From an uncultured Polaribacter sp. (lineage in GTDB: Bacteria > Bacteroidota > Bacteroidia > Flavobacteriales > Flavobacteriaceae): a stretch of DNA of 64,000 bases. A model generated the notes under the pieces. That model was not told the DNA's origin. It was given only the letters and a program-made list of their open reading frames with translations, and ran no database searches. The position numbers and the translations under genes were made by a program. The DNA is taken from positions 62,001 through 126,000 of the forward strand of contig NZ_CANNFF010000003.1 in NCBI RefSeq assembly GCF_947503855.1, given 5' to 3'. Below are positions 33,807-41,900 of this stretch, piece by piece. The first letter of the stretch is position 1, and every line of letters begins with the position of its first letter.

Positions 33807-34577
33807 TTAAGCAATTAGTGCTTTTTGATGTTCTTGTTGAACATTTGCTAATATTTGCCTGTGATTTACAACTTCACCCAAAACAATAATTGCAGGATTG
33901 CTTAATTTTTGTTTTTTTACCACATCTAAAATGGTATCTACCGTGCCAACTCCGATTTTTTCGTTATCTCTTGTTCCATTTTGAATAATTGCTACTGGTA
34001 AATTATTTTTATGTTCTTGTTGAAATAATTTGATGATTTCTGGCAATTTTCCCATTCCCATTAAAACCACTATAGTTGCGTTTGATTTTGCTGCTATCGC
34101 AACATCATTAGACAATTTATGGTCTTTTGTTGTGCCTGTAATTACCCAAAAACTTTCTGCATTTCCTCTTTTTGTTAAAGGTATATTTTGATATGCAGGT
34201 ACTGCTAAAGAAGATGAAATACCTGGAACCATAGCTGTTTCTATGCCAAAACTTGCTGCGAACTCCATTTCTTCTGCTCCACGTCCAAAAATAAATGGGT
34301 CTCCACCTTTTAAACGTACAACATGCCCATGTGTTTTTGCTCTGGCTACAATTAAATCGTTAATTTGCTCTTGCTGATATCTGTAACAACCTCTGCGTTT
34401 TCCCACAAAAATAATTTCTGCTTTTGGGTTGATATGGTCTAATAATTCTTCGTTTACCAAAGCATCATACAAAACAACATCTGCATTTTTTAAAGTTTTT
34501 ATGGCTTTTAATGTGATTAGATCTACATCTCCAGGACCAGCTCCAACTACCGTTAATTTTGGATTTTTAAAAATCAT
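33807..34577 (-). CDS. cobA: Uroporphyrinogen-III C-methyltransferase
   Basis: A 256-residue SAM-dependent enzyme that methylates uroporphyrinogen III twice to precorrin-2. Family blocks are VVGAGPGDVDLITLKA at the N-terminus, VGKRRG and RLKGGDPFIFGRG. It lies 5 bp downstream of sulfite reductase, whose cofactor siroheme it helps to make. It draws on SAM, tying siroheme supply to the methionine pathway encoded in the same region. Confidence 0.94.
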   Translation of the reverse strand: MIFKNPKLTVVGAGPGDVDLITLKAIKTLKNADVVLYDALVNEELLDHINPKAEIIFVGKRRGCYRYQQEQINDLIVARAKTHGHVVRLKGGDPFIFGRGAEEMEFAASFGIETAMVPGISSSLAVPAYQNIPLTKRGNAESFWVITGTTKDHKLSNDVAIAAKSNATIVVLMGMGKLPEIIKLFQQEHKNNLPVAIIQNGTRDNEKIGVGTVDTILDVVKKQKLSNPAIIVLGEVVNHRQILANVQQEHQKALIA

Positions 34578-34582
34578 ACCTC

Positions 34583-36688
34583 CTAATTTATAGTTTCGTT
34601 GACTGCTGTTTCGTTTTCTCTAAAAGTTCTTACTTGTTGTAAAAAACATTCAGCATCTTTTATATATTTTTTTGCAAACTCTTCTTTTGGAGCGTATTTA
34701 TGAATCTGATAAATAAATTCAGAAAATGAAGTTCCTATATCAATTTTTTTAGTGTCAATAAAATACTCATCAAACAATTTAATAATATTTGCTTGCGAAT
34801 TTGTTTTGGTATTTTCTGCTAATAACAATGCCTTTGCAGAGTTTACCAAAGAACTGTATGTATGATAAATAGCGTTTGAATATACGTTGTTTACAAAAGC
34901 TTCTTTTGCTTTTTCAATTTTCTCTTCACTTTCTAAAAATAAAGTTGCTATTAAATCGATAACAACACCAGCACATTCTCCAATTCCGATTTGCTTAACA
35001 TACTCTTCATTGGTTCCCCAGTCAATAAAATCTTCTTGGGTTAGATTGGTAACATCTTGTAAATCATTCAATAAATCATAAAAATAACGTTCACCTTTTA
35101 TTTTGTAATAATCAACAAACTTATTTCCATTAGAATTTACTTCAAAATCATTTAAAATTCTGCGTAGAGCTTCTGGACCTCTTCTACTTGGCACTTTTAC
35201 AACTTTATCTGCAAAAATTCCATTTCCATCACCTAAATTACCACCTCCTAAAAGTACTTGTAAAGCTGGCGCTACTAACTTTTCTGGGGTGCGTACAGAC
35301 ATACCTTGAAAGCCAATATTTGCTATATTATGCTGGCCACAAGCATTCATACAGCCACTAATTTTAATGATTAAATCTTCGTTTTTTAAATATTGAGGAT
35401 AATCTGCAGCTATAACTCTTTCTAATTCTGCTGCAATACCTGTACTGCTTGCAATACCCAAATTACAAGTATCTGTGCCTGGACAAGCCGTAATATCTAC
35501 TGCTTTATTATAACCTGCTTCTACAAAATTTAACTTTTCTAGTTCTTGATAAAAAAAAGGAACTAACTCTTCTTTTACAAAAGGAATTAAAATATTTTGA
35601 CGGAGAGATAATCTAATTTCTCCTGCTGCAAAATTTTCAACTAAATCAGCTAATAGCCTTGCTTTGTCTGTATAAAAATCGCCTAATAAAACTTTTATAC
35701 CAATAGCAACATACCCTTTTTGTTTTTGAGGAATTACATTGGTTAATTTCCAAGTTTCAAAAGCTTGATGATTTTTAATTTCTACTTTTGGTATTTCTTT
35801 TATATCAACAGGTTTTGAGCTTTCATAAGCATCTGCATCAATTTGAACAGATTTAAATTCAATTGCTGTTTGCTCTTTCTCTACCAATTCTTTAAAGCGA
35901 TCTAAACCAATATCTTTTATTAAAAATTTCATCCTAGCTTTGGCTCTACTTTTACGTTCTCCATATCTATCAAAAATTCTTAAAACACCTTCCATTAAAG
36001 GAATTATTTTATCACTTGGTAAAAAATCATAAAACAAATCTGCATGTCTTGGCTGAGATCCTAAACCACCACCAAGCATTACTTTAAAACCACGAACACC
36101 AGCTTCTGTTTTAGCAATAAAACCTAAATCGTGCATGTAAGAAAGACCTGTATCTTGATCTGAAGACGAAAAAGAAACTTTAAATTTTCTTCCCATTTCT
36201 TGACAAATTGGATTTCTTAAAAAGAATCTAAAAAGCGCATCTGCATAGGGAGAAACATCAAAGGGCTCATTTATATCTATACCTGCTGTTTCTGAAGCGG
36301 TTACGTTTCTTACAGTATTACCACAAGCTTCTCTTAAAGTTACTTTATCTCTTTCTAATGCGGCCCAAAGTTGTGGCGTTCTATTTAGATCTACATAGTG
36401 AATTTGAATATCTTGACGAGTTGTAATGTGCAATCTTCCTCTAGAATATTCATCTGAAACCTCTGCAATTCTTTTTAATTGATTACTTTTTACTTTACCA
36501 TAAGGTAATTTGATACGAATCATTTGAACACCTTGCTGTCGCTGTCCATATACACCTCTTGCTAAACGTAAACTTCTAAATTTTTCTTCATCAATTTGTA
36601 AGTTATTAAATGCAGCAATTTTATCTGCCAATTCAATAATATCTTTTTCTACAACTGGATTTTCTATTTCTGTTCTAAAACTTTGCAT
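34583..36688 (-). CDS. Ferredoxin-dependent sulfite reductase with HEPN-like tail
   Basis: A 701-residue siroheme/[4Fe-4S] enzyme that reduces sulfite to sulfide with six electrons. The duplicated nitrite/sulfite reductase half-domains are seen with TACPGTDTCNLG (C-x5-C) and SGCMNACGQHN (C-x3-C), the cluster and siroheme ligands. About 130 extra C-terminal residues (from about 565) are helical and resemble a HEPN domain, as in other flavobacterial members. Neighbouring cysNDH and siroheme genes favour sulfite over nitrite as substrate. Confidence 0.88.
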   Translation of the reverse strand: MQSFRTEIENPVVEKDIIELADKIAAFNNLQIDEEKFRSLRLARGVYGQRQQGVQMIRIKLPYGKVKSNQLKRIAEVSDEYSRGRLHITTRQDIQIHYVDLNRTPQLWAALERDKVTLREACGNTVRNVTASETAGIDINEPFDVSPYADALFRFFLRNPICQEMGRKFKVSFSSSDQDTGLSYMHDLGFIAKTEAGVRGFKVMLGGGLGSQPRHADLFYDFLPSDKIIPLMEGVLRIFDRYGERKSRAKARMKFLIKDIGLDRFKELVEKEQTAIEFKSVQIDADAYESSKPVDIKEIPKVEIKNHQAFETWKLTNVIPQKQKGYVAIGIKVLLGDFYTDKARLLADLVENFAAGEIRLSLRQNILIPFVKEELVPFFYQELEKLNFVEAGYNKAVDITACPGTDTCNLGIASSTGIAAELERVIAADYPQYLKNEDLIIKISGCMNACGQHNIANIGFQGMSVRTPEKLVAPALQVLLGGGNLGDGNGIFADKVVKVPSRRGPEALRRILNDFEVNSNGNKFVDYYKIKGERYFYDLLNDLQDVTNLTQEDFIDWGTNEEYVKQIGIGECAGVVIDLIATLFLESEEKIEKAKEAFVNNVYSNAIYHTYSSLVNSAKALLLAENTKTNSQANIIKLFDEYFIDTKKIDIGTSFSEFIYQIHKYAPKEEFAKKYIKDAECFLQQVRTFRENETAVNETIN

Positions 36689-36764
36689 TTGTTTGTGTTT
36701 AAATGTTGATAGCTAAGATTTAAAAAACATTTTACATCTTCTAACTACCAAACTCGTCGTTTTT

Positions 36765-38069
36765 CTACTTTATAAAACCAACACCAACTGTATTGTTTGT
36801 TTTTGGATTGATTAAAATAAACGCTCCATTATATTTATTTTGATTGTAAGCATCTACCGATAATGGTTTACTTAACTTTAATTGAACATCACCAATTTGG
36901 TTTAATTCTAACGCTGATGGTTTTTCTAATTTTCCAGAAAAATCTGTTTTTATGATGCTATGTAATTGGGTGATTTTTGCTTGTGCATCATTTACACCAT
37001 GCTTGATATAATATTTTTGTGATGCTTGTAAAGGTTCTTTATCCATCCAACAAATGGTGGCATCTAGTTGTTTTGTAATGGTAGGTTCTTCATCTACTTT
37101 CACCAACATATCTCCTCTACTTATATTTACATGATCATCTAAAGTGATGGTTACAGAACTTCCACTTTTTGCTTTGGCGAATTCTTCATTAAAAAAATGT
37201 ATACTTTTTATGGTTGATGTTGTTTGCGATGGTAATACAGCTACTTTATCGCCAATTTCAAAATCGCCACCATATATTTTACCTGCATAGCCTCTAAAAT
37301 CGTGATGTTCTTCTGTTTTGGGTCTAATTACTGTTTGAACAGGAAAACGTGTTTGAGAAACATCATTTATATCTTCTGCATCTAATTTTTCTAAATGATT
37401 TAACAATGTTTCGCCTTTGTACCAAGGCATATTTTCTGATTTTTCTACAACATTATCGCCTTTTAAGGCAGATAAAGGAATAAACGTCAAGTTCTGATTT
37501 TTATATTCGCTTTTACTTGCTAAATATTCGATTTCTCCTTTTATAATATTGTATTTTTCTACAGAAAAATCTACCAAATCCATTTTATTAATGGCAATTA
37601 CAACATCTTTTATGCGTAATAAATTATTGATAAAAAAGTGACGATACGTTTGTTCTACAACTCCATTTCTTGCATCAATTAAAACAATAGAAGCTTGTGC
37701 TGTAGAAGCACCAGTAACCATATTTCTTGTGTATTCTATATGCCCTGGAGCATCTGCAATAATGAAACTTTTCTTTTTTGTAGAAAAATAAATATGTGCA
37801 ACATCAATGGTAATACCTTGCTCACGTTCTGCAACTAAACCATCTGTTGCTAAAGAAAAATCTAAATAATCGAAACCACGTTGTTTGCTTTTCTCTTCAA
37901 TAGCTTCTAATTTATCGTCTGTTAAGGATTTTGTATCATATAATAAACGCCCAATTAAGGTACTTTTACCATCATCTACACTACCTGCTGTTGCTATTTT
38001 TAAGTGCCCCAACCCAACCTTCCCCAAAGGAGAAGGAGTTGAGTTTGTTTGTGTTTTATTGCTATTCAT
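36765..38069 (-). CDS. cysN: Sulfate adenylyltransferase, large (GTPase) subunit
   Basis: A 434-residue EF-Tu-like GTPase that drives sulfate activation to APS with CysD. GTPase motifs are GSVDDGKST, DAPGHIEYT and NKMDL. It has no fused APS kinase domain. The N-terminal stretch TPSPLGKVGLG is encoded by a palindromic repeat (CCTTCCCC-AAA-GGAGAAGG, 38018-38036) and precedes the usual family start at LKIATAGS; the real start could be Met1 or nearby. The gene is in the cysH-cysD-cysN order. Confidence 0.92.
   Translation of the reverse strand: MNSNKTQTNSTPSPLGKVGLGHLKIATAGSVDDGKSTLIGRLLYDTKSLTDDKLEAIEEKSKQRGFDYLDFSLATDGLVAEREQGITIDVAHIYFSTKKKSFIIADAPGHIEYTRNMVTGASTAQASIVLIDARNGVVEQTYRHFFINNLLRIKDVVIAINKMDLVDFSVEKYNIIKGEIEYLASKSEYKNQNLTFIPLSALKGDNVVEKSENMPWYKGETLLNHLEKLDAEDINDVSQTRFPVQTVIRPKTEEHHDFRGYAGKIYGGDFEIGDKVAVLPSQTTSTIKSIHFFNEEFAKAKSGSSVTITLDDHVNISRGDMLVKVDEEPTITKQLDATICWMDKEPLQASQKYYIKHGVNDAQAKITQLHSIIKTDFSGKLEKPSALELNQIGDVQLKLSKPLSVDAYNQNKYNGAFILINPKTNNTVGVGFIK
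38018..38036. repeat. Palindromic repeat inside the cysN start
   Basis: CCTTCCCC-AAA-GGAGAAGG, with one mismatch in the stem. A related palindrome (CCCCCTTTGGGG) lies at 38194-38204 and a further CTTCCC...GGGAAGG pair at about 38092-38120. It is a dispersed flavobacterial type repeat; this copy is translated into the CysN N-terminal extension. Confidence 0.6.
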
Positions 38070-38218
38070 AATTAAATCCTAACCTTCCCATTTCAACTGC
38101 GCTCAATGCAGGCTTGGGGAAGGAACACTCTTGTGAAAAATGCTACTTTTTATTGATAATTAATATTTTTTTGTTTTCAAACTTGCTGACTTCCCCCTTT
38201 GGGGAATTGAGGGGGCTT

Positions 38219-39124
38219 TTAAAAATACCCTTGTTGTTTGCGCTTTTCCATTGCAGCTTCAGAGCGTTTATCGTCTATTCTTGCACCTCTTTCTGAAATG
38301 GAGGAATCTCTAATTTCTTCTACTACTTTATGGATATCTACTGCATGAGATAATACTGCTGCTGTACAGCTCATATCACCAACCGTTCTAAAACGAACCA
38401 TTCTTTCTACTACCTCTTCTTCTTTATCTCTGTACACTACATCATCATCTGCCGACCAAATAAAACCATCTCTTAAAAAGGTTTTTCTTTTGTGTGCAAA
38501 ATAGATAGACGGAATTTCGATATTCTCTTTTTGGATATAAGACCAAACGTCTAATTCTGTCCAATTTGAAATTGGAAAAACACGAACATTTTGCCCTAAA
38601 TCTATTTTTCCGTTTAACATGTCAAACAATTCGGGACGTTGATTTTTTTCATCCCATTGACCAAAATCATCTCTAACAGAAAAGATACGTTCTTTGGCTC
38701 TTGCTTTTTCTTCATCTCTTCTTGCACCACCTATACAAGCATCAAAACCGAATTCTTCTATAGCATCTAACAAGGTTTCTGTTTGTAAAATATTTCTACT
38801 TGCGTATCTACCCGTTTCTTCTTTTACTCTCCCAGAATCGATATTATCTTGTACATTTCTTACAATTAATTCAACGCCTAATTCTTTAACTAAATCGTCT
38901 CTAAATTTTATCGTTTCAGGAAAATTATGACCTGTATCTATGTGCATTAATGGAAACGGAATTTTAGCTGGATAAAATGCTTTTTGGGCTAGTCTTACTA
39001 ACGTAATACTATCTTTTCCTCCAGAAAATAATAAAACAGGTTTTTCAAATTGCGCAACGACTTCTCTTAATATATAAATAGCTTCGCTCTCTAAAGCATC
39101 TGCCTGTAATGTTCTTTGATTCAT
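38219..39124 (-). CDS. cysD: Sulfate adenylyltransferase, small subunit
   Basis: A 301-residue PAPS-reductase-fold ATP sulfurylase subunit. The PP-loop LFSGGKDSI is near the N-terminus, then PLMHIDTGHNFPET and the C-terminal RFRTVGDMSCT and RGARIDDKR. It partners CysN to adenylate sulfate. The frame is open 10 codons further, but MNQRTLQADALESEA at 39124 is the family N-terminus. It starts 11 bp beyond the cysH stop, and cysN follows after a 149-bp gap with repeats. Confidence 0.94.
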   Translation of the reverse strand: MNQRTLQADALESEAIYILREVVAQFEKPVLLFSGGKDSITLVRLAQKAFYPAKIPFPLMHIDTGHNFPETIKFRDDLVKELGVELIVRNVQDNIDSGRVKEETGRYASRNILQTETLLDAIEEFGFDACIGGARRDEEKARAKERIFSVRDDFGQWDEKNQRPELFDMLNGKIDLGQNVRVFPISNWTELDVWSYIQKENIEIPSIYFAHKRKTFLRDGFIWSADDDVVYRDKEEEVVERMVRFRTVGDMSCTAAVLSHAVDIHKVVEEIRDSSISERGARIDDKRSEAAMEKRKQQGYF

Positions 39125-39135
39125 AATTGTGTATT

Positions 39136-39750
39136 TTAGATATGCAAACCACATTCTCTGTTACTTTCTACTTTTGTAGGATCAAAATATTTGAACTCAT
39201 TTGGCAAATTGTATTGCTCTAAATATGTGTCTAAATCTTTGTCTGTCCAATGATAAAATGGGCTTATTTTTAGAACACCATCATTACTTTTCGATACAAT
39301 ATTGATACTGTCTCTAAAAGCGGTTTGCCCTTTTCTTAAGTTGGTAAACCAAACATCTGGTTGATGTTCTTTCATTGCTCTAGAAAATGGTTCTAATTTT
39401 ACTTGTTTTGTAAACAGCGCATGTTTTTTATCATCTATAGATGGAACTCCTAACACCACATTTCTATGGGCCACAGTTTGCTTAGGCACATATAAATGGA
39501 TGTTTAAATTCAATTTTTCGATAAGCTCTTCTGCATGTCTATAAGTTTGTACAGTATTATAACCTGTATCGCACCAAATTACCTTAATATCTTTTTTTAC
39601 TTCTGTTACTGCATTTAAAATAGCTACTTCATAAGGTCTGAAATTGGTTGTAATTACAGGATTTTCTGCTATTGAAACTGCCCATTTCACAATATCTAAA
39701 GGATTTTTATCAGATAAAAAATCATTAATTTCTTCAATATTCAAGTTCAT
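39136..39750 (-). CDS. cysH: Phosphoadenylyl-sulfate reductase
   Basis: A 204-residue enzyme that reduces PAPS (or APS) to sulfite with thioredoxin. The C-terminal ECGLHI holds the catalytic Cys. The CC and CxxC cluster motif of APS reductases is absent: only two cysteines (VIWCDTG and ECGL) are present, which points to the PAPS type. ATG 39750 is preferred over 39762 because it overlaps the stop of the upstream gene (TAATG) and has GGGGA before it. No cysC is seen in the operon. Confidence 0.9.
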   Translation of the reverse strand: MNLNIEEINDFLSDKNPLDIVKWAVSIAENPVITTNFRPYEVAILNAVTEVKKDIKVIWCDTGYNTVQTYRHAEELIEKLNLNIHLYVPKQTVAHRNVVLGVPSIDDKKHALFTKQVKLEPFSRAMKEHQPDVWFTNLRKGQTAFRDSINIVSKSNDGVLKISPFYHWTDKDLDTYLEQYNLPNEFKYFDPTKVESNRECGLHI

Positions 39751-40013
39751 TATTTTCCCCATTTTATTTTATTCCAAATTCGTTCATGAAAAAAGTACAA
39801 CACCAATTTTGTTAAAAAATCTATAGAAGCAATAGAAGTTGCTAGTGCAATTTCTCCTGTTAAAATATAAGAAACCACCAAAGTATCTAAAGTACCTATA
39901 AGTCTCCAGCTTAATGCTTTGATAACACTACGCAAAGGTTTTTCGGAAACCCTAACCTCTTCAAAACCTTTGCTTTGTGTCTTTTTACTAAAAATTATTT
40001 GATCTAAAATCAT
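39750..40013 (-). CDS. DUF2061 membrane protein
   Basis: An 87-residue protein with the DUF2061 pattern KPLRSVIKALSWRLIGTLDT, then two hydrophobic segments (SYILTGEIALATSIASI and FLTKLVLYFFHERIW). It is a likely small inner-membrane protein. It is the first gene of the sulfate-reduction operon, overlapping cysH by one base, so a role in sulfate or APS handling is possible by context; the family function is not known. Confidence 0.85.
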   Translation of the reverse strand: MILDQIIFSKKTQSKGFEEVRVSEKPLRSVIKALSWRLIGTLDTLVVSYILTGEIALATSIASIDFLTKLVLYFFHERIWNKIKWGK

Positions 40014-40041
40014 AAATATTTAATAAACAATTCAAATAACC

Positions 40042-40056
40042 CTACTATTTTAGTAG
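40042..40056. promoter_or_regulatory. Palindromic operator overlapping the cys operon start
   Basis: CTACTA-TTT-TAGTAG, a perfect 6-bp inverted repeat directly downstream of the -7 element, i.e. over the expected transcription start. A looser copy (CCTATAGATTTAATAG, 40121-40136) lies upstream of -33. Rrf2 regulator gene 40222-40632 is adjacent, making it the obvious candidate binder. Confidence 0.55.
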
Positions 40057-40062
40057 AGATTA

Positions 40063-40094
40063 CAAACATACTTTATAAAATGGAACTTATAGAA
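40063..40094 (-). promoter_or_regulatory. Promoter of the sulfate assimilation operon
   Basis: Minus strand: TTC (40092-40094), 21 bp, TATGTTTG (40063-40070), exact for TAnnTTTG. It lies 49 bp before the DUF2061 start and is flanked by the two possible operators. Confidence 0.6.
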
Positions 40095-40221
40095 CTAAAA
40101 TTAAATTATTTTATAATTACCCTATAGATTTAATAGATTAATAAAAATACTAAAGTTTTATTGTGAATCTTAAAATAGATCAACTAAAAGTTAAAGAATA
40201 AAAAGTAAAACTATGGGATTA

Positions 40222-40632
40222 TTACTGGCACAAATCTGCCAAAGAGGTGTTTCTAAAGATTTGCAATGTATTATCTCTTACTTGTAACATTAATTTGTGA
40301 ACTGCACAGGTATTTTCATCTGGGCAATCATCACATTTTTCATAAAAATTTAGACTCACACAAGGCACCATAGAAATTGGACCTTCTAATACACGCATTA
40401 TGGTAGTCATTTGAATTTCTGAGGCATCTTTTAGTAAATAGTAGCCACCACCTTTTCCTTTTTTAGAGCCTAAAATTCCGTTTTTTTTAAGAGTAAGTAA
40501 AATACTTTCTAAAAATTTTAAGGAGATATTTTCATTTTTAGATATGGTAGCAATTTGCACAGGCACTTTATTTTCTTGTTTTACCAAAAAAGTAAGTGCT
40601 TTGATACCGTATTTTGTTTTTTTAGAAAGCAT
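40222..40632 (-). CDS. Rrf2-family transcriptional regulator
   Basis: A 136-residue winged-helix repressor. The N-terminal DNA-binding part reads KYGIKALTFLVKQ and KKGKGGGYYLLKDA. The effector region has cysteines in MVPCVSLN, EKCDDCPDENTC, which fits an iron-sulfur ligand set as in IscR/NsrR types (three or four cysteines in C-x-n-C-x2-C-x5-C). It lies between metZ and the sulfate operon and probably controls the latter through the palindromes at 40042 and 40121. TAAATTTG just upstream may be its own promoter. Confidence 0.9.
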   Translation of the reverse strand: MLSKKTKYGIKALTFLVKQENKVPVQIATISKNENISLKFLESILLTLKKNGILGSKKGKGGGYYLLKDASEIQMTTIMRVLEGPISMVPCVSLNFYEKCDDCPDENTCAVHKLMLQVRDNTLQIFRNTSLADLCQ

Positions 40633-40659
40633 ATTTCAAAAATACGCAAATTTAATTAT

Positions 40660-41826
40660 TTACGCATTTAGTGCTTGTTCTAAATCTGCAATAATATCTA
40701 CAATATTTTCTAAACCTACAGAAACCCTAACCAAACCTTTTGTAATACCTACTTCTAACCTGTCTTTTTCAGATAATCTCCCATGCGTTGTAGATGATGG
40801 ATGCGTAACAATAGTTCTGGTATCACCCAAATTTGCAGATAAAGAACACATTTTAATATGGTTTAAAAATTTTCTACCTGCTTCTATACCTCCTTTTAGT
40901 TCAAAAGCTACAATATTACCTCCTATTTTCATTTGTTTTTTTGCAATTTCATATTGCGGATGAGATTTTAAAAAAGGATATTTTACTAATTCTACATGCT
41001 CATTTTCCTCTAAAAACTGTGCAACTTTCAGTGCATTTTCAGAATGTTTTTCTACTCTAATAGCCAACGTTTCTAGACTTTTAGACAAAACCCAAGCATT
41101 AAAAGGAGACATTGCTGGCCCAGTATTTCTTGCAAACAAATAAATTTCTTGCATTAAATCTTTAGACCCCACTGTAACACCCCCTAATACACGACCTTGC
41201 CCATCAATTAATTTGGTAGCAGAGTGAATTACCAAATCTGCACCAAACTTAATAGGTTGTTGTATGTAAGGTGTTGCAAAACAATTATCAACAATAAAAA
41301 TTAAATTATGTTTTTTAGCAATTTTACCAATCAATTCTAAATCTAAAATATCAACAGCAGGGTTTGTAGGTGTTTCTATGTATAAAATTTTGGTGTTTGT
41401 CTGAATTAAACTTTCTACCAAATCTACCTCGTTTACTTTAAAATAAGAAGTTTCTATATTCCATTTTGGTAAAAATTTGGTAAACATAGAATGTGTAGAA
41501 CCAAATACAGATCTACAAGAAACCACATGATCTCCAGCATTTAATAAGGCAGCAAATGAAGTGAAAATTGCAGACATGCCTGTTGCAAAAGCATAACCAG
41601 CTTCTGCACCTTCCATGTGTACAATTTTATCTACAAACTCAGTGGTATTTGGATTTGTAAACCTACTATATAAATTACGTTCTTTTTCTTCTGCAAAAGA
41701 AGCTCTCATTTCTTCTGCATCATTAAAAACAAAACTAGAGGTTACATATAAAGGTGTAGAATGCTCTGAAAACTGACTTCTTTCTGTTTGAATTCTTATG
41801 GCTTCTGTTTCGAAATGTTTGTGCAT
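40660..41826 (-). CDS. metZ: O-succinyl/acetylhomocysteine sulfhydrylase family enzyme
   Basis: A 388-residue PLP enzyme of the Cys/Met metabolism family (TPLYVTSSFVF, YSRFTNPNT, ATGMSAIF; PLP lysine in HSATKLIDGQ). Its likely role is direct sulfhydrylation of activated homoserine with sulfide or transsulfuration with cysteine. It is similar to MetZ, but MetB-like activity cannot be excluded, and the neighbouring metY does the acetylhomoserine reaction. It lies 74 bp downstream of the metX-thrA fusion. Confidence 0.83.
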   Translation of the reverse strand: MHKHFETEAIRIQTERSQFSEHSTPLYVTSSFVFNDAEEMRASFAEEKERNLYSRFTNPNTTEFVDKIVHMEGAEAGYAFATGMSAIFTSFAALLNAGDHVVSCRSVFGSTHSMFTKFLPKWNIETSYFKVNEVDLVESLIQTNTKILYIETPTNPAVDILDLELIGKIAKKHNLIFIVDNCFATPYIQQPIKFGADLVIHSATKLIDGQGRVLGGVTVGSKDLMQEIYLFARNTGPAMSPFNAWVLSKSLETLAIRVEKHSENALKVAQFLEENEHVELVKYPFLKSHPQYEIAKKQMKIGGNIVAFELKGGIEAGRKFLNHIKMCSLSANLGDTRTIVTHPSSTTHGRLSEKDRLEVGITKGLVRVSVGLENIVDIIADLEQALNA

Positions 41827-41900
41827 TTTGGTTGTTCGTTGTTCGTTGTTGGTTATTGGATTTTGGTGCTAACTAACCACCAAAAAACATCAATAAAAAA

